From positions 1-60,818 of the forward strand of contig JAIOZY010000027.1 of NCBI GenBank assembly GCA_021740385.1: DNA of 60,818 nt, written 5' to 3'. Below, in pieces: positions 7,928-16,128 of the stretch (position 1 is the first letter of the stretch; each line of letters begins with the position of its first letter). The stretch comes from Prolixibacteraceae bacterium. GTDB lineage: Bacteria; Bacteroidota; Bacteroidia; Bacteroidales; Prolixibacteraceae. The translations under genes were made by a program, and so were the position numbers. Below the pieces are notes generated by a model that did no database searches, was not told the origin of the DNA, and was given only the letters and a program-made list of their open reading frames with translations.

Positions 7928-8308
7928 TTAAGGATTAACTCTATTGTAAACATAACCAGAATAGCGAGGATAATATTGATCAAAATCTTCAATGGTTAGA
8001 ACTGTTTTATCTTCATTTAAACCAATTTTGAAATCCTTTTCAATAACTTCAATATAATAACCCCTTATTTTTTTAATTCTGATTGAATCTTTAAATAATG
8101 AATAAGTATAAGCAAATATGAATTGTTCTGTTATCGTATCATATCTCTCAATTTCTTCCTCATACCATTTAAGCGTGTCTTTCAATGTTACAGTATTTGC
8201 CCATGTCCCCAGGTAATCGTCCAGGGTTGGAGGCTTGGTCTCTTCGGGTACTTCTTTACATCCTGTCAGTATTATAAGAAATAGGAACAGTATTGATAGG
8301 TTCTTCAT
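7928..8308 (-). CDS. Small lipoprotein of unknown function
   Basis: The 126-residue product has a clear lipoprotein signal: positively charged MKN, a hydrophobic stretch of about 13 residues, and a lipobox LTGC with the cysteine at position 17. The mature part is acidic and rich in Tyr and aromatic residues (for example DDYLGTW and QYYPRYSGYVY), suggesting a small beta-rich fold of the lipocalin-like sort seen in Bacteroidota lipoproteins. I do not recognise the family. It is monocistronic, flanked by a repeat on its 3' side and an SDR gene on the other. Confidence 0.6.
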   Translation of the reverse strand: MKNLSILFLFLIILTGCKEVPEETKPPTLDDYLGTWANTVTLKDTLKWYEEEIERYDTITEQFIFAYTYSLFKDSIRIKKIRGYYIEVIEKDFKIGLNEDKTVLTIEDFDQYYPRYSGYVYNRVNP

Positions 8309-8489
8309 TTTTTGGGTTTTATCTTGTTAAAATCATTTCTGTTTCTCAATTCCTTTTTTGCCTTCGTCTAAGATACGATTCCCGGCAACGCGTAGGCAGG
8401 GGCTTGGATCACCATATGGAAACATTTTTTTTCAATTGCATTCTATTGCTTTCCATCGCCTTCAAATTTTCTCAAATACACATAATCCA

Positions 8490-9287
8490 TTATATCCCAT
8501 AAATATTCCGTGTGCTGTTGCCCATAATTTTTACTGCCATTTTACGGGTCATTACCTGGTGCATTAAAAAGGAAACCAAACGGTTTGCCCGTCCGGTTAA
8601 ATGGGAAGGTTTTTTGCCCAGTTTTTTGAAACATTCTTTGACCACTTGTTCGGGTTTTTGCAACGGCGGGGCAAAAATGCCGGTTTTCCCGGGTTTTGTA
8701 TCCAGGTAATTGGGTGTTGACGTTGCCCCGGCACAACAGGCCATTACATACACGCCTTTATCTTTCCATTCGTACCAGAGACTTTCGGCAAACACCCGGT
8801 TAAAGGCTTTGGTGGCCGCGTACATCGACAAATAACCACTGCCCTGGAAACCGGCCAGTGATGCCATTAGCACAATGGCACCCTTACCCCTTGAAACCAT
8901 TTTTTCACCAAACCGGCGGACCAGTTTTGATGTTGTGAGCACATTTACTTCTGCAATTTGGCTTGTATGTTCTTCTGTATCGTTCAAAAATGGGCCGATA
9001 AATGTTAATGCAGCGTTGTAAACCAACACATCAACCTGCCTGCCTTTTAAGGCATTTTCAATTATTTGTACGGCATCGTTTGCAGCAAGATCGCAGGGAA
9101 TGCAGGTTATTTCAATGTGATGGTTTACGGCCAGTTCATCGGCCAGTTTTTGCAGGGGGCCGGGCCTGCGGGCAACAAGCACCAGGTTGAACCCGGCAGC
9201 AGCAAGGTATCTCGAGAAAGCAGCGCCCAAACCTTCGGAAGCCCCTGCTACAAGCGCTGTTTGACCGTATTTTTCTTTAAGCTTCAT
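8490..9287 (-). CDS. Short-chain dehydrogenase/reductase (SDR)
   Basis: This is a classical SDR of 265 residues, an NAD(P)-dependent oxidoreductase. The cofactor loop is GASEGLGAAFS near residue 15, in place of TGxxxGIG. The NAG-type motif reads YNAAL around residue 95, and the catalytic Ser is followed by YAATK (Tyr-x-x-x-Lys). The C-terminal third is basic. The nearest general matches are YqjQ/DltE-type SDRs of unknown substrate. It starts at ATG 9287 and is transcribed alone, divergent from the NEW3-ABC operon. The substrate cannot be given. Confidence 0.82.
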   Translation of the reverse strand: MKLKEKYGQTALVAGASEGLGAAFSRYLAAAGFNLVLVARRPGPLQKLADELAVNHHIEITCIPCDLAANDAVQIIENALKGRQVDVLVYNAALTFIGPFLNDTEEHTSQIAEVNVLTTSKLVRRFGEKMVSRGKGAIVLMASLAGFQGSGYLSMYAATKAFNRVFAESLWYEWKDKGVYVMACCAGATSTPNYLDTKPGKTGIFAPPLQKPEQVVKECFKKLGKKPSHLTGRANRLVSFLMHQVMTRKMAVKIMGNSTRNIYGI

Positions 9288-9494
9288 GAGAAAACAAATA
9301 ATTTTAAACGGAATTTTTTATAAATATAGCATTTTAAAACAAGTTCGTTTTTTCACATTTTCTAATAAATCGCACCCCGTTTTTTTAGAAATTTTAACAC
9401 TCATTTTTTTCTTCATTTTTTATAATTGCATTCCGAAAATGAACATTAATCCTGAAATCCGGATTAATTAACCTTTTTGTTCTAATAAAAATTT

Positions 9495-9500
9495 AGGAGG
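9495..9500 (+). promoter_or_regulatory. Strong Shine-Dalgarno of the NEW3 gene
   Basis: AGGAGG ends 8 bases before the ATG at 9509. Such strong sites are uncommon in Bacteroidota. The two following genes of this operon have them too. Confidence 0.75.
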
Positions 9501-9508
9501 AATATTAC

Positions 9509-10660
9509 ATGACTGTACGGAAAGAATGGTTAATCCTGTTGTTATCCGTCACATTGGGGATAACACCCTCAAGCCGTCGCGTTGTTTCTGCTAATAATGA
9601 CGTGACCCTTTACACGGCCTACACAAAAATTGCTGTTCCACCGGGCGAATCGATCGACTATTCGGTAGACCTGATCAATAAAAGTGAAAAAATTCAAACG
9701 ATCGACCTTGATGTTAGCGGGATTCCCTACAAGTGGGATCATTCGCTTAAATCGGGCGGATGGGTAATAAACGAGTTGTCGGTATTGCCCGGTGAGAAGA
9801 AAAGCTTCACGCTGCGCGTGGAAATACCCTTCAAAGTAAACCGGGGAAACTACAATTTTAAAATTGTGGCTGCCGACACCATATCGTTGCCGCTAACCGT
9901 GCGTGTTACCGAAAAAGGTTCCTACGAAACGGCATTCTCGGCCGACCAGCCAAACATGAAAGGCAATTCGAACTCGACGTTTAACTACCGGGCCAAATTG
10001 AACAACCGAACGGCCGAAAAGCAATTGTATGCTATCACGGCCGAATACCCCAGGGGCTGGAATGTATCCTTTAAGGTTTCGGGCAAACAAGTCACTTCGG
10101 TTGAGCTGGAGCCTAACAGTTCGAAAGATGTTTACATTGAAATAAAACCCCCTTCACAGGTTGATGCCGGCACGTACGAAATACCGGTTCATGCCACATC
10201 GAAAAGCACTTCGGCAGACATTAAGCTCGAAGCGGTTATATCAGGCACGTTCGATGTTGACTTAACAACACCCACCGGCTTGTTAAGCACAAAAATCACA
10301 GCCGGCGATGAAAAAGTGATTGAACTATTGGTGAAAAATACCGGTACATCACCGCTTAACGACGTAAAATTAACGGCATCGAAACCGGCCAACTGGAACG
10401 TGGAATTCGACACCACCAAAATTGACGTGATACAACCCCGCGAAAGGGCCACGGTTATGGCTACCCTTAAAGCCGATAAAAAAGCCATACCGGGCGATTA
10501 CGTTGTCGGTTTCAACGCCCAAACCCCCGAGGCGTCTTCAAAAGCTTCGTTCAGGGTATCGGTACGTACATCGATGCTTTGGGGCTGGATTGGCGTAGGG
10601 GTTATTGCCGTTGCATTGGGTAGCGTTTTTATTCTTTTCAGAAAATACGGAAGGAGGTAA
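9509..10660 (+). CDS. NEW3-domain exported protein with C-terminal membrane anchor
   Basis: The 383-residue product has an N-terminal signal sequence (hydrophobic up to about residue 27), then about 320 residues of repeated Ig-like beta domains of the NEW3 (alpha-galactosidase-associated) kind. Repeating patterns include NKSEKIQTIDLDVSG, NRTAEKQLYAITAEYP and NTGTSPLNDVKLTAS, each followed by a W-x-V/W-N-V strand. The protein ends with one membrane helix at about residues 355-376 and a short basic tail, FRKYGRR, so the domains face outward and the tail faces the cytoplasm. It is the first gene of a three-gene operon with an ABC ATPase and permease. It could be an extracytoplasmic partner or chaperone-like subunit of that transporter. 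The role is not established. Confidence 0.72.
   Translation: MTVRKEWLILLLSVTLGITPSSRRVVSANNDVTLYTAYTKIAVPPGESIDYSVDLINKSEKIQTIDLDVSGIPYKWDHSLKSGGWVINELSVLPGEKKSFTLRVEIPFKVNRGNYNFKIVAADTISLPLTVRVTEKGSYETAFSADQPNMKGNSNSTFNYRAKLNNRTAEKQLYAITAEYPRGWNVSFKVSGKQVTSVELEPNSSKDVYIEIKPPSQVDAGTYEIPVHATSKSTSADIKLEAVISGTFDVDLTTPTGLLSTKITAGDEKVIELLVKNTGTSPLNDVKLTASKPANWNVEFDTTKIDVIQPRERATVMATLKADKKAIPGDYVVGFNAQTPEASSKASFRVSVRTSMLWGWIGVGVIAVALGSVFILFRKYGRR
10651..10658 (+). promoter_or_regulatory. Perfect Shine-Dalgarno of the ABC ATPase gene
   Basis: AAGGAGGT is a full match to the classic anti-SD complement. It overlaps the end of the upstream gene and sits 5 bases before the GTG at 10664, which supports that non-ATG start. 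Confidence 0.8.
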
Positions 10661-10663
10661 GCC

Positions 10664-11629
10664 GTGCTTAATCCTGTAATTGAAATGGTTGACCTGACAA
10701 AAAAGTACAGGTCGTTCACTGCTGTCGATTGCCTGAACCTCACGGTAGGCAAAGGGGAAATATTCGGCCTTTTGGGCCCGAACGGAGCCGGGAAATCAAC
10801 GGCCATACTTATGATGCTGGGACTTACGGAACCAACTTCAGGAATGGTTTCTGTTTGCGGCATCAATTCGACCCGCAACCCGATTGAGGTAAAACGCAAA
10901 GTAGGTTACCTGCCCGAGGAAGTGGGCTTTTACGACAACCCTACAGGCATGGAAAACCTGCTGTATACGGCACGCCTGAACAGCATACCCGAAAGCGAGG
11001 CCAAAAAACGAGCGGAAGAACTGATTGAACGTGTTGGCATGGCCGAAGCAAAACACAAAAAAACAGGTAAATATTCACGCGGAATGCGCCAGCGGCTGGG
11101 ACTGGCCGATGTACTCATTAAAAAGCCTGAAGTGATTATCCTCGATGAGCCCACTTCGGGCATTGACCCGCAGGGAGTGCGCGATTTTCTTCAGCTTATT
11201 GTAAGCCTCAAGCAAGAACAGGGACTAACCATTCTTTTCTCGTCGCACAACCTGCACCAGGTACAACAGGTTTGCGACCGGGTTGGCATTTTTGTGAAAG
11301 GCAAGTTACAGTCGGTTGGCGATATTGAAAGTTTATCGAAGCAGCTCTTTACCGAAAGCCTGTGTTTGATTGAAGCCGGTATTCATGAATTTCCGGCTGA
11401 AAATACCGATACAAAACCCGTTAGAAAATTGCTTGAACCGATAAACGGGATTGCTAAAATTGAACACAAAAAAGGGGTTTTCGAAATTGAATGCACCAGC
11501 GACCTTTCAGCAACAATTGCCCAAACCATCGTTAATGCCGGATATGGCCTTAACTTCCTGAATAAAAAAGAATACGGGCTCGACGAAATTTATAACCGCT
11601 ATTTTGAAGGAGGGATACAACATGGTTAA
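10664..11629 (+). CDS. ABC transporter ATP-binding protein
   Basis: This is a 321-residue ABC-type ATPase of the ABC-2/CcmA-like exporter class. Walker A GPNGAGKST is at about residues 39-47, the signature is YSRGMRQRLGLA, Walker B is VIILDEPTSGID, and the switch His is in LFSSHNLHQ. An accessory domain of about 100 residues follows the nucleotide-binding domain, as in NatA/DrrA-type exporters. The GTG start at 10664 is backed by a perfect Shine-Dalgarno. The 3' end overlaps the next gene by 8 bp, so translation is probably coupled. Together with the NEW3 protein and the permease it likely forms an export or membrane-remodelling complex. The substrate is unknown. Confidence 0.9.
   Translation: MLNPVIEMVDLTKKYRSFTAVDCLNLTVGKGEIFGLLGPNGAGKSTAILMMLGLTEPTSGMVSVCGINSTRNPIEVKRKVGYLPEEVGFYDNPTGMENLLYTARLNSIPESEAKKRAEELIERVGMAEAKHKKTGKYSRGMRQRLGLADVLIKKPEVIILDEPTSGIDPQGVRDFLQLIVSLKQEQGLTILFSSHNLHQVQQVCDRVGIFVKGKLQSVGDIESLSKQLFTESLCLIEAGIHEFPAENTDTKPVRKLLEPINGIAKIEHKKGVFEIECTSDLSATIAQTIVNAGYGLNFLNKKEYGLDEIYNRYFEGGIQHG
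11607..11614 (+). promoter_or_regulatory. Strong Shine-Dalgarno of the permease gene
   Basis: AAGGAGGG lies inside the end of the ATPase gene, 7 bases before the ATG at 11622. It selects that ATG over the earlier in-frame ATG at 11604. Confidence 0.75.
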
Positions 11630-12641
11630 GAAGAAAGTTTCAGAAGATACAACCGGGAATCAAAAAAAAGTAAAACGCCCTGCCAAAGAAAAACCCAAAC
11701 ATCCGTTTTGGGTCATTGTAAACAAGGAAGTATCGGACCATGTGCGTAGCTGGCGGTTTATTATTTTGGTGGCGTTAATAGCCCTAACCTGCCTGGGATC
11801 GATGTACACGGCGCTCAACAACATGGGCGATGCACTCAAATCGTCGAAAACCGGCGAACTGTTTTTTTTCCTGAAACTGTTTACCGTGTCGGACAATACC
11901 CTGCCACCGTTTTTCGTGTTCATCAGTTTCCTGGGGCCTTTACTCGGTATCAGCCTGGGTTTCGATACCATCAACTCGGAACAAAACCGGGGCACACTGA
12001 GCCGGGTTATGGCGCAACCCATTTACCGCGATTACATTCTGAATGCAAAATTTACGGCATCGATGATCGTGATTAGCGTATTGTTTTTTGCACTTGGTTT
12101 CCTGGTGATGGGACTTGGTTTAATTGCCGTTGGAATTCCGCCAACTGCCGAAGAATTTTTACGGGTGATCTTCTTCATTGTGCTGAGCATTTTTTACGTG
12201 GCACTTTGGTTAAACCTTTCCATTTTGTTTTCAGTTCGCATAAGGCAGGCAGCTACTTCGGCGCTTGCCGGCATTTCTGTCTGGCTTTTTTTCAGCATCT
12301 TTTTCAATATGATTGTTGATTTAATAGCAAAAGGCCTGGCACCTTCTTCGTTCGCACCGGAATACGTTATTGTAAAATTTCAAAAAATGATACTGAACCT
12401 GATGCGTATCAGCCCGGCACAACTTTACAGCGAAGCGACCACAACATTACTTATGCCTTCGGTACGAAGTACCGGGCCGCTTACCATGGAGCAGGTTGCC
12501 GGTGCTATTCCAAGTCCGCTGCCACTTGGGCAAAGTTTGCTTGTAGTTTGGCCCCAGGTTACGGGATTGATTGCCGTTACCATCCTGCTTTTTGCACTGG
12601 CTTACGTGGCCTTTATGCGGAAGGAGATACGGTCGAGTTAA
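11622..12641 (+). CDS. ABC-2 type transporter permease
   Basis: The 339-residue product begins with a basic tail rich in Lys (residues 1-30) and then has six hydrophobic segments, the layout of ABC-2 permeases such as NosY/GldF-like proteins. A large extracytoplasmic loop follows the first membrane helix, which starts near residue 48, and the motif EQNRGTLSRVMAQPIYR (about residues 123-139) is the coupling region typical of this family. It overlaps the ATPase gene by 8 bp. Its stop codon directly abuts the stop of the convergent propeller gene: the two genes end at 12641 and 12642 with no base between. The substrate is unknown; gliding-motility GldFG and copper-export NosFY are distant relatives. 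Confidence 0.87.
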   Translation: MVKKKVSEDTTGNQKKVKRPAKEKPKHPFWVIVNKEVSDHVRSWRFIILVALIALTCLGSMYTALNNMGDALKSSKTGELFFFLKLFTVSDNTLPPFFVFISFLGPLLGISLGFDTINSEQNRGTLSRVMAQPIYRDYILNAKFTASMIVISVLFFALGFLVMGLGLIAVGIPPTAEEFLRVIFFIVLSIFYVALWLNLSILFSVRIRQAATSALAGISVWLFFSIFFNMIVDLIAKGLAPSSFAPEYVIVKFQKMILNLMRISPAQLYSEATTTLLMPSVRSTGPLTMEQVAGAIPSPLPLGQSLLVVWPQVTGLIAVTILLFALAYVAFMRKEIRSS

Positions 12642-13880
12642 CTATTTTACGCGGTATGCCTGCATCACATTTCCATGTCGGATGTACAATACACCATCAT
12701 GAATGACCGGGTGTGCCAGGTGTTCTTTGCTCCCTTTTTTCATTCTAAACCGACTGGTGCTTTCAGGTTTTTCATCTTGAAAGCTTATTAACTCAACATT
12801 TCCATTGTCGGAGTAGCAATAAAGGCTGTTATCGGCATAAATCAGGCTGCCACGGGGCCCCCGCAACGAATCAGCCACAAGGCCGGTTTCCGTATCAAGG
12901 GCCCGCAACTTTTTATCTTTTGATGTTACATAAAGCCGGTTGTCTTTTACAATAAAGCCACCGGTTTCGTTTTTAACATCGCCGTTGCGCCATACTTCCG
13001 AGATGCTTTTTCCATCTTCAGCCAGTTTCAGTTTATAAGCGCCCGTACCCTCTTTAACGCCCGAAACCCCATAAATAAAACCGTCTTTATAAACCGGTGT
13101 ATTGGTATAAGCGCCTTCCAGTTTCACTGAATCTTCGTGGAACGACCAAAGCAATTCCCCGTTTGAGGCATCCAGTCCCATCAGATAATTTTTTGATATT
13201 GTTACGAAAATATTTTTTTCAGAAAGTTTAATCATCATTGGCGAAGTAAAAGCCACATAGTCGGAAAGTGCTTTCGATACCCACGTTGTTTCCCCGGTAA
13301 GCCGGTTCAGGCAAACGATATTTGAATCGAGTCCACCGGGAAAGCAAAAGAGTGAATTGCCATCGGCCAGCAGCGATTCACAATACCCAAAATAGTTTAA
13401 ACGCCCACCCAAATCATCTACCATGTGTTTTGCCCAAAGTTCTTCACCGGTTTCGGCATCGATGCAGGCAATGCGCCCTAAGCCAGAGCTTATATAAACC
13501 AGACCGTTGTATACAGTAGGTGTTGAACGCGCACCGGGAAAACCGGCCGAAAAACCTTCGCCCATGAACGCGGGACCGTTAGGAGCTTTCCACAAAAGAT
13601 TGCCCTCAAGGTCAAAAGCAAAAAGCTGGCTGATGCTATCGGTTTCACCGTTGATAAAAAGCTTATCCTTCCAAATTACAGGAGAACTGTATCCATGTCC
13701 TAAAGTATCGGTTTCCCATACTAATTCCGGTCCGTCGTCGGGCCAGGCTTTAAGCAGGTCTTTTTCAACGTAAATTCCATCACGGTTTTCGCCCCGCCAT
13801 TGGGCAACGGTTTGTGTTTTACTGGTGCATCCCGAAAGGATAACAATTGAAAGAAACAAGAATAGATTGAAATACTTCAT
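12642..13880 (-). CDS. PQQ-like beta-propeller lipoprotein
   Basis: The 412-residue product has a lipoprotein signal with lipobox ILSGC, cysteine at position 18. The mature protein is an eight-bladed-type PQQ/quinoprotein propeller: recurring blade motifs include DLEGNLLWKA, DAETGEELWAKH, LTGETTWVSK, ASNGELLWSF and DTETGLVADS. The opening WRGENRDGIY is typical of the Bacteroidota/Planctomycetes 'PQQ-binding-like beta-propeller repeat' proteins. No catalytic dehydrogenase signature is seen, so it may be a scaffold rather than a PQQ enzyme. BamB is a structural relative but the context gives no support for that role. It is a single gene on the minus strand. Confidence 0.82.
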   Translation of the reverse strand: MKYFNLFLFLSIVILSGCTSKTQTVAQWRGENRDGIYVEKDLLKAWPDDGPELVWETDTLGHGYSSPVIWKDKLFINGETDSISQLFAFDLEGNLLWKAPNGPAFMGEGFSAGFPGARSTPTVYNGLVYISSGLGRIACIDAETGEELWAKHMVDDLGGRLNYFGYCESLLADGNSLFCFPGGLDSNIVCLNRLTGETTWVSKALSDYVAFTSPMMIKLSEKNIFVTISKNYLMGLDASNGELLWSFHEDSVKLEGAYTNTPVYKDGFIYGVSGVKEGTGAYKLKLAEDGKSISEVWRNGDVKNETGGFIVKDNRLYVTSKDKKLRALDTETGLVADSLRGPRGSLIYADNSLYCYSDNGNVELISFQDEKPESTSRFRMKKGSKEHLAHPVIHDGVLYIRHGNVMQAYRVK

Positions 13881-14268
13881 ACATTTTGGTTTTATCGTAT
13901 TTATTCCACGGAGAGGTTAAAAGTAAAATATTTAATAGAATAATTATGTTATAAGGATGTTAAAAACGTGGAGTTGGGTGTAAATCAGAATTCAAAGTTA
14001 TTTTGTAGCTTTATGAAGAATTATTGAAACCAAACTTATGGACGAAAGTACTTATAAGAAATGAACCACCTCCACTCCATAGAACCCATCCAAAAAGTAT
14101 TTCAAAATTTCCTGATCTCGGATCACTTTCAAAAGTTGAGGTATATTATTCCGAAGGAATTAAACAACAATAGCTCCGGGGGTAACCCGGTGGTTGATGA
14201 ATTGGAATAACCAAGAAAGAACCCCGGCTTGGGGTTCAATAAATTCATTTTTATTATATTGAAATAAT
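13881..14268. other. Intergenic region with a small reading frame and hairpin
   Basis: This 388-bp stretch lies between the propeller lipoprotein and the next short gene. It holds one small open frame (14061-14210) and a perfect 7-bp hairpin, GAACCCC (14219-14225) with GGGGTTC (14231-14237), of REP-like character. Nothing else is recognised. Confidence 0.35.
14061..14210 (+). CDS. Possible 49-residue peptide, unknown
   Basis: The frame runs from ATG 14061 to TAA 14210 and encodes a 49-residue peptide starting MNHLHSIEPIQKVFQNFL. It has no signal peptide or membrane segment and I recognise no domain. No ribosome binding site is seen, as is usual here. It might be the tail of a decayed gene or a real small protein paired with the following gene 58 bp downstream. 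Support is weak. Confidence 0.25.
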   Translation: MNHLHSIEPIQKVFQNFLISDHFQKLRYIIPKELNNNSSGGNPVVDELE

Positions 14269-14694
14269 ATGAAAACCCATTATTCAGTCATATTTGCATC
14301 AATTAACTCTATAATTACAGAACGGTTATCTGTTGGTTTGATTTTAACCAATGGAAAACAAAACTGGTTTGCCTATTCATCGGCAAAACTTTCATTAGAA
14401 ATGAAGCATTTCTTTAACGATGAAAGCTATCAGCTTCTAAAAACATCGCTGAGAAATATTGAATACACATTTAAAAAGTTAAAGACAATTCATGCTGTTG
14501 ACGAAGAGAATGTTTTCTTCGAAGAACCTGCATCCTATAAAAGCACCGTTTCGGCAGAATTTCTAGATTATCTGAATCGCTACAGTAATGCAAATCTTAC
14601 TTTTAGCGCACCAGTTGAAATTGATGCTCCTGCCAGTGATGAATTATTTCTGCACCTGTTTTCCGAAATGGTATTTGCTGAAGAAAAAAATTAG
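14269..14694 (+). CDS. Hypothetical protein, possibly C-terminally shortened
   Basis: The 141-residue product begins MKTHYSVIFASINSIITERL and continues GLILTNGKQNWFAYSSAKL. It looks like a soluble alpha/beta protein with no signal peptide. The N-terminal pattern resembles conserved Bacteroidota hypothetical proteins that are, from memory, clearly longer, so this copy may have lost its C-terminal half; the frame stops just before the promoter region of the VTT gene. I do not assign a function. Codon use is more AT-rich than that of the surrounding genes. Confidence 0.5.
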   Translation: MKTHYSVIFASINSIITERLSVGLILTNGKQNWFAYSSAKLSLEMKHFFNDESYQLLKTSLRNIEYTFKKLKTIHAVDEENVFFEEPASYKSTVSAEFLDYLNRYSNANLTFSAPVEIDAPASDELFLHLFSEMVFAEEKN

Positions 14695-14733
14695 TATTCT
14701 TTCATTTCTTTTAATTTCCTTCATTTCCCTACC

Positions 14734-14768
14734 TTCGTACTGCCATTCGGGAAGAACGGGAGTACGAA
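14734..14768. repeat. Inverted repeat before the VTT gene
   Basis: TTCGTACT (14734-14741) is repeated as AGTACGAA (14761-14768) with a 19-base loop, 14 bases before the next start codon. It could be an operator or a leader hairpin. There is no T-tract. Confidence 0.35.
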
Positions 14769-14782
14769 TAAAACATAACCTT

Positions 14783-15373
14783 ATGCAATTCAATAAGCTG
14801 AGCGAAAAGCAGCGGTTCGTTATTAAATACGTGTTGCGGGGATTGCTTTCCCTCGCGCTGGTTTTTGTTGTATGGCTCGTTTTTAAAAAATTCTATTTCG
14901 ACCACAATCCCGAGTACTGGATTGACAAATTTTACGGGAACAGCCTGGTCATTCACCTTATTTATGTTGCTTCGGAGGTTTTTTTCGGTATTATTCCCCC
15001 TGAACTGTTTATGTTTTGGGCCATACATGCCGGCGACACATTGAACTACATCCTGAACCTGGGCTTTTTTGCCGCGGTTTCACTCGGGGCCGGTCACCTT
15101 ACTTTTTGGATAGGAAAATACCTGGCAAAAGTATTTGGAAAGCGGGTAAGAAACGAAAGGTTTATTACAAAGTATTTGCCTGTTGTAAACCGGTTTGGCA
15201 GTGTAATTATTATCATCTCGGCATTAACCCCGCTGCCCTGGGCTACCATTACCATGATTATGGGCGTAATTGGCTACAAATACCGTAAATTTACCTATTT
15301 CAGCCTTTTCAGAATTCTTCGTTTTGGAATAAACGGGTTTCTGATTTACCAAACCGGCACCATTCTTTTTTAA
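14783..15373 (+). CDS. VTT/DedA-family (SNARE-associated) membrane protein
   Basis: This is an inner-membrane protein of 196 residues in the VTT/DedA superfamily, whose characterised members flip or transport phospholipids and undecaprenyl phosphate. Four to five membrane segments are visible. The conserved core reads FFGIIPPELFMFW and later INRFGS-like VVNRFGSVIIIISALTPLPW, then MGVIGYKYRKF, with the proline-rich re-entrant loops expected of the fold. The open frame extends back to 14588, overlapping the previous gene in another frame. ATG 14783 (MQFNKLSEKQRFV) gives a normal amphipathic N-terminus and avoids that overlap. It is probably monocistronic. Confidence 0.72.
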   Translation: MQFNKLSEKQRFVIKYVLRGLLSLALVFVVWLVFKKFYFDHNPEYWIDKFYGNSLVIHLIYVASEVFFGIIPPELFMFWAIHAGDTLNYILNLGFFAAVSLGAGHLTFWIGKYLAKVFGKRVRNERFITKYLPVVNRFGSVIIIISALTPLPWATITMIMGVIGYKYRKFTYFSLFRILRFGINGFLIYQTGTILF

Positions 15374-15428
15374 CAAAAAGCATTAAATATTTTTTAACAT
15401 AGTCTTGATGGCTGTTAAATATTTTTAA

Positions 15429-15436
15429 TACTTTTG
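15429..15436 (+). promoter_or_regulatory. Bacteroidota -7 box before barrel protein A
   Basis: TACTTTTG matches TAnnTTTG, with a TTG some 20 bases upstream as a possible -33 element. The predicted leader to the ATG at 15509 is about 65 nt. Confidence 0.4.
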
Positions 15437-15508
15437 AAAATGGTTATGGATTTACAAAATGCAAAATCCAAAACATGTTTAATTTAAACCTTTTAAAAAT
15501 TCAGAAAC

Positions 15509-15991
15509 ATGAAAAAATTACTTACTCTTTCTTTCTTATTGATTTTTGCTTTTTCGGTTAAAGCGGTTGAACCTGTTTTTGTTAAAGGCGATAAAGTAGT
15601 TAACCTTGGTTTAAGTGCCGATTGGTACACAACCATATCGGCATCGGGTGAATATTGCATTGCCGACGGGATTGCTGAATTAGGCTCGATAGGAGTGGGT
15701 GCTTTTGCCGGTTACGGTTTTGCCATCAGCAGTTATTACTCAAATTCCAGCCGTATTCTTGTTGGTGCACGTGGTGCATTCCACTACCCGTTTATCGACA
15801 AACTTGATACCTATGCCGGTCTGGCGCTGGGCGGACGGTATTCAATCTGGACATACAGTTCGAATTATTTTGGATTGTCATACGGAGCCTTTGTTGGTGC
15901 CCGTTATTACATGTCCGAGTCGCTGGCCCTTTTTGGTGAAGCCGGTTACGGGCTGGGATATTTCACCGTTGGTGTTTCTTTTAAATTGTAA
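15509..15991 (+). CDS. Small outer-membrane beta-barrel-like protein, paralogue A
   Basis: The 160-residue product has a signal peptide (MKKLLTLSFLLIFAFSVKA, cleavage after about residue 19). The mature part consists of glycine- and aromatic-rich alternating strands and ends in a strand VGVSFKL, as expected for a barrel closing at the outer membrane. It opens with FVKGDKVVNLGL. A second gene at 20940-21407 has the same design (FHKGDKILNIGI) and similar spacing of the IADGIAELGSIGVG and YVTDAFLEVGSVGVG-like segments, so the two are paralogues. Eight short strands would suit the size. The function is unknown. A strong terminator follows. Confidence 0.7.
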   Translation: MKKLLTLSFLLIFAFSVKAVEPVFVKGDKVVNLGLSADWYTTISASGEYCIADGIAELGSIGVGAFAGYGFAISSYYSNSSRILVGARGAFHYPFIDKLDTYAGLALGGRYSIWTYSSNYFGLSYGAFVGARYYMSESLALFGEAGYGLGYFTVGVSFKL

Positions 15992-16015
15992 GCATATTTT
16001 TTGCTGACAAATAAG

Positions 16016-16057
16016 CCCCGGATGCGGACATACAAAATGCTCATCCGGGGTTTTTTT
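16016..16057 (+). terminator. Rho-independent terminator after barrel protein A
   Basis: CCCCGGATG (16016-16024) pairs perfectly with CATCCGGGG (16042-16050), followed by seven T residues. Confidence 0.88.
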
Positions 16058-16128
16058 GTGTTTTTTTTTGCTTTGCGATACGGTTTTTTTTCTGTAATTA
16101 TGTCAAAATAATTCATTAATCAGGGAAC

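Noticed and set aside
12639-12644. A terminator between the convergent permease and propeller genes
   Set aside because: The two stop codons abut with no base between them, and no hairpin with T-tract was seen.
14588-14782. N-terminal extension of the VTT protein
   Set aside because: It overlaps the upstream gene in another frame and adds residues unlike the family.
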